A stretch of DNA of 64,000 nucleotides from Achromobacter sp. MYb9 (GTDB taxonomy: Bacteria > Pseudomonadota > Gammaproteobacteria > Burkholderiales > Burkholderiaceae_B): the NCBI RefSeq assembly GCF_002975275.1, contig NZ_PCOQ01000010.1:62001-126000 (forward strand), given 5' to 3'. Of this stretch, positions 6,693 to 14,367 are shown piece after piece (the first letter of the stretch is position 1; each line of letters starts with the position of its first letter). A program made the translations under genes and the position numbers. The notes beneath the pieces were generated by a model. That model was not told where the DNA came from. It did not search any database and saw only the letters and a program-made list of their open reading frames with translations.

Positions 6693-7064
6693 ATGAGGAC
6701 TCAACGCCACTTTCTGCCGCGCAACCCGGGACGATTACTGGGGGCGGTGATCATCGCGATGGCGTCCGCCGTGGCCGGCGCGGCGCAGCCGCCGGCCCAG
6801 GGCGGAGCGGGCCAGGGCGCGGACGAGCGGACGGGCAAGGCGCCGCCGTCGCCTCCTTCCGGCGCGTCGCCGGGGCCATCCAAGAAAGACCCGACCGCGC
6901 CGCCGCCGACCGTGCCCCGATCCGCGCCCGAAAAGGCGCCTGCGCAGCCCACGCCCGGTCAAGGGACCGTGGAGGGATCCAGCGCCAATCCGGCGCCGGA
7001 CGGCACCATCCCGGGCGGCAGGGCGGGCTCTGGGGGGCATAAGTCCGGGGAGTTCGGAAGATAG
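6693..7064 (+). CDS. Secreted Pro/Gly/Ala-rich protein of unknown function
   Basis: A 123-residue protein starting after AAGGGGGAC. The N terminus has a basic stretch and a hydrophobic core (LLGAVIIAMASAVAGAAQ), consistent with a signal peptide. The rest is low-complexity, rich in Pro, Gly, Ser and Lys, and predicted disordered. No domain was recognised. It is driven by its own sigma-54 promoter, divergent from the DUF4142 operon, and convergent with the oxidase operon downstream. Confidence 0.65.
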   Translation: MRTQRHFLPRNPGRLLGAVIIAMASAVAGAAQPPAQGGAGQGADERTGKAPPSPPSGASPGPSKKDPTAPPPTVPRSAPEKAPAQPTPGQGTVEGSSANPAPDGTIPGGRAGSGGHKSGEFGR

Positions 7065-7105
7065 GCCTGCGCCTCTCGGTCATGCGACCCCGAGCGGGCC
7101 GCCCT

Positions 7106-7453
7106 CTACCTGCAAGCCGGCATCAGGAAGACGGGCACCGTTTCCCAAATGACTGCCAGTGCCGATAGCAGACACAACGCCGCCGTGAGCCAGGTGTGGA
7201 AGGCCGATGCACGGGTTGCCGACATGCGTTGCCGTTGGCGCTGACGCCAGGTGGCTGCCGCCATGCCGGCCAATGCCAGCGCGCTGCCGGCCACGATGAC
7301 CCATGATGATGCGGGAAGCCCCAGCCATTGGCCTGCCCAGGCCGCCCGCGCGCAGGCCACCGCATTCACGGTGTAGATGAACAGGTAATGCACCAGCCAG
7401 ATCGCGGGGCCGGCGATCAGGAACAGCAGTTCGATCCCGAAATGCGTTTTCAT
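7106..7453 (-). CDS. Small multi-spanning membrane protein of the oxidase operon
   Basis: A 115-residue protein starting MKTHFGIELLFLIAGPAIWL with three hydrophobic segments (about residues 8-30, 48-66, 87-108). It follows the ctaD-ctaE stop by 3 bases, so it is translated as the last gene of the cytochrome oxidase operon. Related small membrane proteins accompany caa3-type oxidase genes in other proteobacteria and may be small subunits or assembly factors; the exact role is unknown. A longer overlapping minus frame through this region has no start context and is rejected. Confidence 0.75.
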   Translation of the reverse strand: MKTHFGIELLFLIAGPAIWLVHYLFIYTVNAVACARAAWAGQWLGLPASSWVIVAGSALALAGMAAATWRQRQRQRMSATRASAFHTWLTAALCLLSALAVIWETVPVFLMPACR

Positions 7454-7456
7454 GCT

Positions 7457-9994
7457 CTAACCCGTCAAGCGCGGAAAGACGTGGACCAGCGCCAGCGCCA
7501 CCAGGCCCTGCGCCGTGGTGTAGCGCCACATCATCATCGTGGTGTCGAAAGCCGCGCGCCGAGTGGCGGTGAGCCGGCCGGCCAGCGAGCGCGCCACGGT
7601 AAACACCCCCATCACGCCTGCCAGCGCTGCAAAGGCGGCCTGCAGGCCGGCCACCGCGTAGACCGCCGCCGCATAGGCTGACACCTGGGGCCGCAGCCCG
7701 GATTGCCAGTGCGAGAGGATCTCCACCGCCGCCGATGCGCCCACCAATACGATGGCCGCCGACAGGCTCGCCCGCAAGAAGGTTTGCCTGGCTTGCGCCA
7801 GGCGGCGTCCGGCACCCTCCACCAACGCGACCGCGCCCAGCAGCAAACCGGCGGACAACATCGGCCAGGCTGCCGAGGGCAGTCCGCCAGGTTGCGGCCA
7901 TGCATCAGGATGGACGGTCCACAGGAACAGGTAGCCGAACATCATTGACCCGAAAATGCTGGTGCAGACGATGATCAGCAGGACCATGGCCCACGACGCA
8001 TGGGACGCACTACCCGAGCACATCATGGGGACGCGCAGGCCGCTACCGATGTACACCGGCGGGTGGTCCGGCCCCGTGTCGGCGTCCCACAGCCAGCGCC
8101 ACAACGCGGCCAGCGCCAGCACGCCGAACGCGGCGGCAAGCGCAAACAGTTTGAAGGTCAGTAGCAGGAAGAAACCGGCCGTGCCCAGCGCGGCAAGCAG
8201 CGGCGACCATGCCGGTCCGGGAAGCACCAGCACGTAGTCGGGACGGGCGTCGAGCGCGGTGGTCACCAGCGTCGATCGCAGTCCGCCCGGCGCGTGGGGC
8301 AGGAAATGGCCGCCGGCTTCCACTTCTTGCTCCAGGCCGGGCTGCGCCCACAAGGGCTCGCGGCTGGTCACGGCGGGTACGCTGCGCAGGCCGTGGGTTC
8401 CACTGGGCAGCCATTCCAACGTGCCGGCTCGCCAGATGTTGCCGGCGTTCTGATTGACGTCGGGCCTGAAGTTGCGCGCCACGTCGACGAGAAACACCAG
8501 GACCCCGGCGGCAATCAGGTAGGCGCCCACGGTAGACAGCATGTTCAGTGGCCCCAGCCCCTGGCTTTCCGCGTAGGTGTAGACCCGGCGTGGCATGCCA
8601 GCCAGGCCGGTGAAGTGCATCGGGAAGAAGGCCACGTTGAAACCGATGAACATCAGCCAGAACGCCCAACGCCCCAGTCGTTCCGACAAGGCCCGCGCGC
8701 TGACGAATGGCATCCAGTAGTAGAACGCCGCGAACAGCGGAAACACCATGCCCCCGAACAGCACGTAGTGCAGGTGGGCCACGATGAAATAGGTGTCGTG
8801 CGCCTGGAGGTCGAAAGGAATGACGGCGACCATGACGCCGGTGAGTCCGCCGATGACGAACACGAAGAAAAAGCCCAGGATGAACAGCATGGGGGTTTTC
8901 AGTGGCCGCAGCCGCTCGGCCGCGGCGATCGTGGCAATCCAGGCGAATATCTGGATCGCGGTCGGCACCGAAACCGCCATGCTTGCGGCCGACGCGAAAC
9001 TGAGCGAGAGCCGTGGGATGCCCGTGGCGAACATGTGATGCACCCACAGGCCAAAACTGAGAAAACCGGTCGAGACCACCGCGAGCACCACCAGGCGATA
9101 TCCGACCAGGGGCGTGCCCGTCATGGCCGGAATGATCATCGACACCATGCCGGCCGCCGGCAGGAAAATGATGTAGACCTCGGGATGCCCGAAAAACCAG
9201 AAAAGGTGTTGCCACAGCAACGGGTCGCCGCCACGGTCGGCAATGAAGAACGGCATGTCGAAGGCGCGTTCCAGCTCCAGCAGCGCGGTGGCCACGATGA
9301 CGGCCGGAAACGCAATGATCACCATGCCGCAGAACACCAGCATCACCCATGCGAACACGGGCATCTTCTCCAGTGTCATGCCCGGTGCGCGCGTGCGCAG
9401 GATGCCGACGGCAAGCTCGATCGCGCCGGCGATCGCCGATATCTCGATGAACCCGATGCCCAGCAGCCACAGATCCGCATTCATCGCCGGCGAATAGCGG
9501 GTGCTGGTCAGTGGCGGATACATGAACCAGCCGCCGTCGGGCGCCAGGCCCACGAAGATGCTGCAAAAAAAGACCAGGCCGCCGATCGCGTAGGCCCAAT
9601 AGGCATAGGCCGACAGCCGTGGGAACGGCAAGTCGCGCGCGCCCAGCATATTGGGCAATAGCAGCACGGCCACCGCTTCGACCGCCGGCACGGCAAAGAG
9701 AAACATCATGACCGTGCCGTGCATGGTGAACAGCTGGTTGTAGAGCGTATGTCCGATCAAATCACTGTCCGGCATCGCCAGCTGCGTGCGCATCATCAAG
9801 GCCAAAATGCCGGCCAGCAAGAAAAACAGCAACGCGGTGCCGATATAGAGCAGGCCGATGGAGGTGTTGTTGACGACCGTGATGGCGCGGAATCCCGTGG
9901 GGCGCCGCCAGGCAAGCTGAAGCTGCTTGAACTCGCCATCGGGGCGCGGGAGCGGATTCGGAAGCGGAGGGGGCGCGGGTGTCTCGGTGGTCAC
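7457..9994 (-). CDS. ctaD: Cytochrome c oxidase subunit I-III fusion
   Basis: An 845-residue protein from GTG 9994, whose start overlaps the ctaC stop as GTGA. Residues about 1-560 are a complete heme-copper oxidase subunit I. Low-spin heme ligand region: TMHGTVMMFLF. CuB His and cross-linked Tyr: WFFGHPEVY. CuB pair: WVHHMFATG. Heme ligands: DTYFIVAHLHYVLFGG. After a loop of about 90 residues, the C-terminal 230 residues form a subunit III-like helical bundle (from SHASWAMVLLIIVCTSIFG). Function: reduces O2 to water and pumps protons in the inner membrane. The I-III fusion is known for caa3/ba-type oxidases. The Glu usually found in subunit III helix III was not seen. Confidence 0.95.
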   Translation of the reverse strand: MTTETPAPPPLPNPLPRPDGEFKQLQLAWRRPTGFRAITVVNNTSIGLLYIGTALLFFLLAGILALMMRTQLAMPDSDLIGHTLYNQLFTMHGTVMMFLFAVPAVEAVAVLLLPNMLGARDLPFPRLSAYAYWAYAIGGLVFFCSIFVGLAPDGGWFMYPPLTSTRYSPAMNADLWLLGIGFIEISAIAGAIELAVGILRTRAPGMTLEKMPVFAWVMLVFCGMVIIAFPAVIVATALLELERAFDMPFFIADRGGDPLLWQHLFWFFGHPEVYIIFLPAAGMVSMIIPAMTGTPLVGYRLVVLAVVSTGFLSFGLWVHHMFATGIPRLSLSFASAASMAVSVPTAIQIFAWIATIAAAERLRPLKTPMLFILGFFFVFVIGGLTGVMVAVIPFDLQAHDTYFIVAHLHYVLFGGMVFPLFAAFYYWMPFVSARALSERLGRWAFWLMFIGFNVAFFPMHFTGLAGMPRRVYTYAESQGLGPLNMLSTVGAYLIAAGVLVFLVDVARNFRPDVNQNAGNIWRAGTLEWLPSGTHGLRSVPAVTSREPLWAQPGLEQEVEAGGHFLPHAPGGLRSTLVTTALDARPDYVLVLPGPAWSPLLAALGTAGFFLLLTFKLFALAAAFGVLALAALWRWLWDADTGPDHPPVYIGSGLRVPMMCSGSASHASWAMVLLIIVCTSIFGSMMFGYLFLWTVHPDAWPQPGGLPSAAWPMLSAGLLLGAVALVEGAGRRLAQARQTFLRASLSAAIVLVGASAAVEILSHWQSGLRPQVSAYAAAVYAVAGLQAAFAALAGVMGVFTVARSLAGRLTATRRAAFDTTMMMWRYTTAQGLVALALVHVFPRLTG

Positions 9995-10971
9995 TTCAGG
10001 CTTTCCAGATAGCGGGCCACGGCCCGCAGGTCTTCGCCGGGCCATTGGTCAAAGGCCGGCATGGCGTTGCCCGGTTTGATATGTTGCCCGCCGGCGATCC
10101 ACCCGGCCAGCGCGCCCACGTTATTGGGCAGCACGCCGGCCGCCAGCGATGGACGGCCGCCCAGATGGGTCAGGTCGGGCCCCATCGTTCCCGTGGCGGG
10201 CGTTCCCCGCACGGCATGGCACTGCGCGCAGGCTTGTTGGAACAGTTGTTCGCCGTGCCGAAGTTCCGGTCCCGCCAACCGGGCCGGTTGGCGTTGCTGC
10301 CGCAGCCATTCGTCAAACTGCGCCGGCGCCAGCACCTGCACGTCGAACCGCATCTGGGCGTGCTGCGCCCCGCAGTACTCGGCGCATTGCCCCCGGAAGA
10401 CGCCGGGCGCGCTCGCCATCACGCGCAGGCGGTTCACGCGGCCGGGCATCATGTCGAGCTTCCCTGCCAGCTCGGGGATCCAGAAACTGTGGATCACATT
10501 GTCGGACCGCAGCAGGAATTCCACCGTCTGTCCGGCGGGCAGGCGCACATCGTTCGCGGTTTCGAAAAGCAGCGTGCCGGAACGGTCCAGGTAGCGGACG
10601 CGCCACCACCATAGTTCTCCGGTGACTTCAATGCGCACCGCGGCCATTCCGCTGCTGCGCGCGGCCAGTGGGCCGGGGCCCAGCACCCAGAGCAAAAGCG
10701 CCGTCAGCGCCAGGACGGGAAAGGCGACGCCGGCTGCCACGATCAGCGCGGGGTTGGCCAACGCCCGGCGCACGCGTTCCGGCCCGTGCATGGCCAGCGC
10801 CATGACCAGGGCCACCATGAGGAAGATGCCGGCGCCGCCGATGTAAAGCACCGTGCTGATCTGATCGATGCGGCCAATGTCGTCCCCGTCCGCCGGCGCG
10901 CCGTGCCGGGGTTGCGCCCAGGCTGCGGTGGACATCGTGGCGGCAAGCACCAGGGGGAGGAGAGACGGCAT
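9991..10971 (-). CDS. ctaC: Cytochrome c oxidase subunit II with fused cytochrome c domain (caa3 type)
   Basis: A 326-residue protein from ATG 10971. A signal peptide (MPSLLPLVLAATMSTAAWAQ) and two membrane helices are followed by the CuA cupredoxin domain, with VIHSFWIPEL (first His) and CAEYCGAQHAQM (two Cys, His, Met). A C-terminal cytochrome c domain follows, with CAQCH and a likely distal Met in GNAMPAF. The fused heme marks a caa3-type oxidase that accepts electrons directly or through small cytochromes c. First gene of the operon ctaC-ctaD/E-7106. A sigma-54 promoter lies at 11036-11051. Confidence 0.95.
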   Translation of the reverse strand: MPSLLPLVLAATMSTAAWAQPRHGAPADGDDIGRIDQISTVLYIGGAGIFLMVALVMALAMHGPERVRRALANPALIVAAGVAFPVLALTALLLWVLGPGPLAARSSGMAAVRIEVTGELWWWRVRYLDRSGTLLFETANDVRLPAGQTVEFLLRSDNVIHSFWIPELAGKLDMMPGRVNRLRVMASAPGVFRGQCAEYCGAQHAQMRFDVQVLAPAQFDEWLRQQRQPARLAGPELRHGEQLFQQACAQCHAVRGTPATGTMGPDLTHLGGRPSLAAGVLPNNVGALAGWIAGGQHIKPGNAMPAFDQWPGEDLRAVARYLESLK

Positions 10972-11035
10972 GTACGTTTCTGCGGGAATTCCGGCGTAGG
11001 GCAGGCCGGGGATTGGACTGCGGCCGCCGCGCGTC

Positions 11036-11051
11036 AGCATGTGGCGTGCCC
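11036..11051 (-). promoter_or_regulatory. Sigma-54 promoter for the caa3 oxidase operon
   Basis: Minus-strand GGGCACGCCACATGCT, with GG-N10-GC spacing, 65 bases upstream of ctaC. The -12 element is ATGC rather than TTGC. Confidence 0.7.
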
Positions 11052-11071
11052 ACGTTCCCACCCGCCCGGGG

Positions 11072-11087
11072 TGGAACGAAAATTGCG
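11072..11087 (+). promoter_or_regulatory. Sigma-54 promoter for the cytochrome c genes
   Basis: TGGAACGAAAATTGCG, with GG-N10-GC spacing, 29 bases upstream of the TTG start at 11116 and back to back with the ctaC promoter (20 bases apart). Confidence 0.8.
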
Positions 11088-11115
11088 GGTCGCGGGGGTA
11101 TTCACGGAGGACCCT

Positions 11116-11541
11116 TTGCGCCGGATCGACCGACCCATCCGCCTGTTGCTGATTTTCGCTGCGTCGGTCATGACGGGGGCGTGCGGAGAGAGTCGTCCGC
11201 CGCTTTCGCCTCCCGCCCTGGCGGCCGGGAAGGGCCTGGATGCCGACCCGGCGCGAGGGCGTCGGCTGATCGCCGAGCGCGGATGCGTGGCCTGCCACAC
11301 CGTCACGGGGGTGAGGGGGCCAGCGTCCAACGTGGGGCCGCCGCTGCACGAGCTGTGGCGGCAAGCCTATCTGGCAGGCGTCTTGCCCAACACCTCGGAC
11401 GATCTTGTGCGCTGGCTGCTGGACCCGCCCGCCATCAATCCCCGCACCGCCATGCCCGCAACGGGCTTGCAGAAGGCCGACGCCGAGGATATTGCCGCCT
11501 TTCTGTTGTCGCCTGACGGCGCACGCGGGAGGGCGCCATGA
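11116..11541 (+). CDS. Lipoprotein cytochrome c (mono-heme)
   Basis: A 141-residue protein starting at TTG 11116. The start is chosen because GGAGG lies 5 bases upstream, and the product then begins with a basic stretch, a hydrophobic core and a lipobox-like TGAC (Cys23). One heme motif, CVACH, lies at residues 57-61, with a distal Met in TAMPATGL. Likely role: membrane-anchored periplasmic electron carrier feeding the divergently encoded caa3 oxidase. The stop overlaps the next start as ATGA, so the two cytochromes are translationally coupled. Confidence 0.85.
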   Translation: MRRIDRPIRLLLIFAASVMTGACGESRPPLSPPALAAGKGLDADPARGRRLIAERGCVACHTVTGVRGPASNVGPPLHELWRQAYLAGVLPNTSDDLVRWLLDPPAINPRTAMPATGLQKADAEDIAAFLLSPDGARGRAP

Positions 11542-12389
11542 TCAGGGCGGCGCGCATCGCGGTGTTGGCCGTTGCGACCGCGGGCGCTCTCGCCGGACTG
11601 GCGGGCGGCGCGGTGGTCTACTTCGGCTGGTATGACGTCAGCGCAACGTCCCCCCACACGATGGCGGTGCATCATCTGATCGATACCGCGATGGCGCGCT
11701 CGGTAAAAGCGCGCGCGGCCGATGTGCAAGCGCCCGATCTGAACGGCGAGGCGCGTATCCAGAATGGGGCCCGCCTATACCGTACGCACTGCGTGCAATG
11801 CCACGGCGCCCCGGGGATTGCGCCGCAACCTTACGCGCTGGGTTTGAATCCGGCGCCGGCCGCGCTGGTCGCGACCGCCCGGACGCGCCCGGCCGCCGAG
11901 ATATTCTGGATTACCCAGCAGGGGATCAAGATGACCGGCATGCCCGCCTGGCAGTATCGCTTGACGGACGACCAGATCTGGGATGTGGTGGCCTTCCTGC
12001 GCGTGCTTCCCTTGCTGTCCCCGGCGGACTACCGGGATCGCGATGACGGCCTGCCGCCTGCCGAGCCGACGCCCGTGGCGCCCGGGTCGCTGCGTATCGG
12101 AGACGCCGCGGCAGGCAAAAAGGCCCTGCAACAATATCTGTGCGTGACGTGCCATGCCATCCCCGGCGTGACCGGCGCCTGGAACCATGTCGGGCCATCT
12201 TTGGCCGGCATGGCCGACCGTCCGTATATCGCTGGCGTGATGGTCAATACGCCAGAGAACCTGCAACGGTGGCTGCGCGAGCCCGGCGCCGTCAAAGCGG
12301 GGACGGCCATGCCGGACGTCGGGGTGTCCGAGCAGGACGCGCGCGACATCGCGCAGTTCCTGAACACGCTGTCCGACGATCACCGCTGA
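11538..12389 (+). CDS. Di-heme cytochrome c, membrane-anchored
   Basis: A 283-residue protein with an uncleaved N-terminal membrane anchor (about residues 8-30) and two cytochrome c domains: CVQCH (residues 85-89, Met in TGMPAW) and CVTCH (202-206, Met in TAMPDV). The second domain resembles the product of the preceding gene, including the PxxIAGVxxNTxENLxRWLxxP segment, which suggests duplication. Likely an electron carrier between periplasmic dehydrogenases and the caa3 oxidase. The partner could include the sorbosone-type dehydrogenase at 17060, but that is inference. Translationally coupled to the upstream lipoprotein cytochrome. Confidence 0.88.
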   Translation: MIRAARIAVLAVATAGALAGLAGGAVVYFGWYDVSATSPHTMAVHHLIDTAMARSVKARAADVQAPDLNGEARIQNGARLYRTHCVQCHGAPGIAPQPYALGLNPAPAALVATARTRPAAEIFWITQQGIKMTGMPAWQYRLTDDQIWDVVAFLRVLPLLSPADYRDRDDGLPPAEPTPVAPGSLRIGDAAAGKKALQQYLCVTCHAIPGVTGAWNHVGPSLAGMADRPYIAGVMVNTPENLQRWLREPGAVKAGTAMPDVGVSEQDARDIAQFLNTLSDDHR

Positions 12390-12444
12390 AGGCCGCGCGG
12401 CAGGGCCCTTTTCAGGGCAGGCCCCTTGGGCCACCGCCTCGGCG

Positions 12445-12702
12445 TCATTCGAAGTCGCCCGCCCCCAGTTGGATGGCCCCGTCCGCCGGGACCCATTGGG
12501 CGCGGTGCACCGCCTCCTGGATCGCCTGCGCGCCGCTTTCGAACGCCCGCAGCAGTTCCGCGCCCGTCTCGTTCGCTGCGCCGAAGCGGCGGCGCAGCAC
12601 GTCGCCCGAGATCTCGAATTGGCGGGTCACGCCGGCGGTCTCCAACTGGAAGACCACGGCATCGCCGCGTGCCTGCGCTTGCGTGGCTTTCGTGAATTTC
12701 AT
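12445..12702 (-). CDS. DUF1488-like small protein
   Basis: An 85-residue protein starting MKFTKATQAQARGDAVVFQL after a strong AAAGGAGGA ribosome-binding site. Its beta-rich N-terminal half with VTRQFEISGDVLRRRFG and a C-terminal helix (LLRAFESGAQAIQEAV) resemble DUF1488, a small family of unknown function. The gene stands alone between two convergent or divergent units and has its own sigma-54 promoter 67 bases upstream. Family assignment is by pattern and moderately certain. Confidence 0.7.
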   Translation of the reverse strand: MKFTKATQAQARGDAVVFQLETAGVTRQFEISGDVLRRRFGAANETGAELLRAFESGAQAIQEAVHRAQWVPADGAIQLGAGDFE

Positions 12703-12768
12703 GGCTATTCCTCCTTTTCAGCGGCCGGGCCGGAGCATCCGTCCCCAGCCTTCTTTCTCGCCTTGCGC

Positions 12769-12784
12769 AGCAAACTATGTGCCG
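12769..12784 (-). promoter_or_regulatory. Sigma-54 promoter for the DUF1488 gene
   Basis: Minus-strand CGGCACATAGTTTGCT, with GG-N10-GC spacing, 67 bases upstream of the ATG at 12702. Confidence 0.8.
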
Positions 12785-13012
12785 CACCCGCTTTCCTTGC
12801 CCTTTGCGCCGCAAAGTAAAAACGGCAGGGCAGGTATTTTTTACTCCCGGCGGCATCGGGTCCCGTCTGGTGGCCGCGCAGGCGCAATGCCTGCGCGGGC
12901 GTCGACGCGGGAGGGCGAATGGTGGAACGCGGCATGCTGCATCGGCGATTCGCCGTGCTCGCGGGAAAGCCAGCCTACCCAGCCCGCACGCTAAAGACCC
13001 ACATCCCTTCCC

Positions 13013-13042
13013 AAAAAAATGCCCCGCTTCCAAGAACGGGGC
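13013..13042 (-). terminator. Rho-independent terminator of the flavoprotein gene
   Basis: On the minus strand, stem GCCCCG/CGGGGC (extended by TTC/GAA with one bulged base) is followed directly by seven T residues. It lies about 125 bases after the stop at 13167. Confidence 0.75.
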
Positions 13043-13166
13043 CAATCCACGGATAGAGCATCGGCGCCGCAGCGGCGGAGGGGGGAGACAGCCATGCTGG
13101 ATCGGGCACGACGGTTTGCCGCTGCGGCGCCCCGATCTCCGCACGTTCCGTGCCCGCCCCCGATTC

Positions 13167-14249
13167 CTATTTCGGCCTGGGGGCGCGTATGTGGCGGTCC
13201 GGAGTCGCCAGTTCGCCTTGCCGCAATCTGGGCAGGCATGCGGCCATGGCCCGCGCGACATTGCGCACTTCCTGTTGCACCGCCTCGTCGCGGTCGAGTT
13301 CGTCGTGGCTGGTGGCGTAGGGTTGGTAGTACCCAATGTACCGGTCCAGTTGGGACGTCGTGCTGGCGTCCACCAGCCCCATCCAGTCCAGCCAGTCGGC
13401 CAGCGCGCGCCGCTGCGCTTCGATGCCGGCGACGTCGCCGTGCACCACCAGGCCATAGGCGCGGCCTGCCAGGTGTTTGGGATAGGGCCATCCGGCCAGT
13501 TCGACCTGCTTGGCCTTCAGCGGGTCTTTCCCACCGGTCAACGTGGGGTCGGGATTGCCGCCGTCGGCGCATACCAGCCGGTCGATCATCAGCTTCAAGG
13601 GGCTGGGCGACTGGTACCAGTAGGTAGGGGCCACCACGATCACCCCATGGGCCGACACCCATTGCTCATAGATGCCGTTCATGGCGTCGTTGACCTGCCC
13701 CAGCGCATGGTTGGGATAGCAACTGCACGGCCAATGGCACAGGGGCATCGCCGTCGAAACGCAGCCCTTGCACGGATGGATCTGATATTGGTATTCGGAA
13801 ACCAGGCGACTCAAATCCAGTTCGTCCGTCTGCACGGCGGCAGCCCGCAGTTCGTTCAGGACGATGCGCGCCAGCCGCCAGCTCTTGGAGATTTCGCCCG
13901 GACAGGTGCCGTCGTTGCGCGACGCGCCAATAATCACCAGCACGCGCGAGGGCGTGTCCGCGTCCTGCTGGACTTTCGCGGCGCGCTCAAGCGCGTCGCG
14001 CGCTTGCTTCCATTGCACCGAAAGGTCATAACCCGGGTCGGCGTAGCCCGGCCCGGCCTTGACGGTGACCGGCGCCTTGCGGCCTTCCTGGTATGCCTCC
14101 CAGGCGATCGCTTCAAGCCGTTCCAACGCAGGGCGCTCGCCCTGGAAGGCAGGATCGTAAAAGCGCTGCATGAAGCGCGCCCGGAATGTCTCACGGGTAA
14201 GCGGGCCGGCATATTGCCCTTTGCGGACCATCGGCACGGGGTCGGTCAT
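13167..14249 (-). CDS. NAD(P)H-dependent FMN oxidoreductase (flavodoxin fold)
   Basis: A 360-residue protein from ATG 14249, after GGAGACGCC. The N-terminal 110 residues are an extension without a recognised fold. The flavodoxin-like domain follows: VLVIIGASRNDGTCPGE (FMN phosphate loop), HPCKGCVSTAMPLCHWPCSC (Cys-rich), and VIVVAPTYWYQSPSPLKLMI (flavin-binding PTYW motif typical of NADPH-dependent FMN reductases). Function: reduction of quinones, azo compounds or metals with NAD(P)H; the substrate cannot be predicted. The CxxC and CxC cysteines are unusual and may bind a metal or form disulfides. Its sigma-54 promoter is back to back with that of the SDR gene. Confidence 0.85.
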   Translation of the reverse strand: MTDPVPMVRKGQYAGPLTRETFRARFMQRFYDPAFQGERPALERLEAIAWEAYQEGRKAPVTVKAGPGYADPGYDLSVQWKQARDALERAAKVQQDADTPSRVLVIIGASRNDGTCPGEISKSWRLARIVLNELRAAAVQTDELDLSRLVSEYQYQIHPCKGCVSTAMPLCHWPCSCYPNHALGQVNDAMNGIYEQWVSAHGVIVVAPTYWYQSPSPLKLMIDRLVCADGGNPDPTLTGGKDPLKAKQVELAGWPYPKHLAGRAYGLVVHGDVAGIEAQRRALADWLDWMGLVDASTTSQLDRYIGYYQPYATSHDELDRDEAVQQEVRNVARAMAACLPRLRQGELATPDRHIRAPRPK

Positions 14250-14280
14250 CTGGCGTCTCCAATTAGAGCGCCCGCCGTTC

Positions 14281-14296
14281 AGCAAGCCGCATGCCC
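14281..14296 (-). promoter_or_regulatory. Sigma-54 promoter for the flavoprotein gene
   Basis: Minus-strand GGGCATGCGGCTTGCT, with GG-N10-GC spacing, 32 bases upstream of ATG 14249. Only 7 bases separate it from the divergent promoter at 14304. Confidence 0.8.
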
Positions 14297-14303
14297 CGCC
14301 TCT

Positions 14304-14319
14304 GGGTATGTTCCTTGCT
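14304..14319 (+). promoter_or_regulatory. Sigma-54 promoter for the SDR gene
   Basis: GGGTATGTTCCTTGCT, with GG-N10-GC spacing, 49 bases upstream of ATG 14368. Confidence 0.8.
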
Positions 14320-14367
14320 GCCTGTTCATCGCGTCGCGATCCTTCGGCGCGAAACCGGGAGTCTCCA

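Larger units (their letters stand above)
12703..13166. other. Intergenic region with a promoter and a terminator only
   Basis: This 464-base gap holds the DUF1488 promoter (12769-12784) and the terminator of the flavoprotein gene (13013-13042). Open frames here (for example minus 12705-12935) have no ribosome-binding site or recognisable product and are not called. Confidence 0.6.

Noticed and set aside
8294-9661. Long plus-strand open frame opposite ctaD (455 codons)
   Set aside because: It is antisense to a gene with full catalytic motifs; its product is His/Gln/Arg-rich and domain-free, typical of high-GC shadow frames.
12705-12935. Minus-strand frame of 76 codons next to DUF1488
   Set aside because: No ribosome-binding site; it overlaps the sigma-54 promoter of DUF1488 and has no domain.
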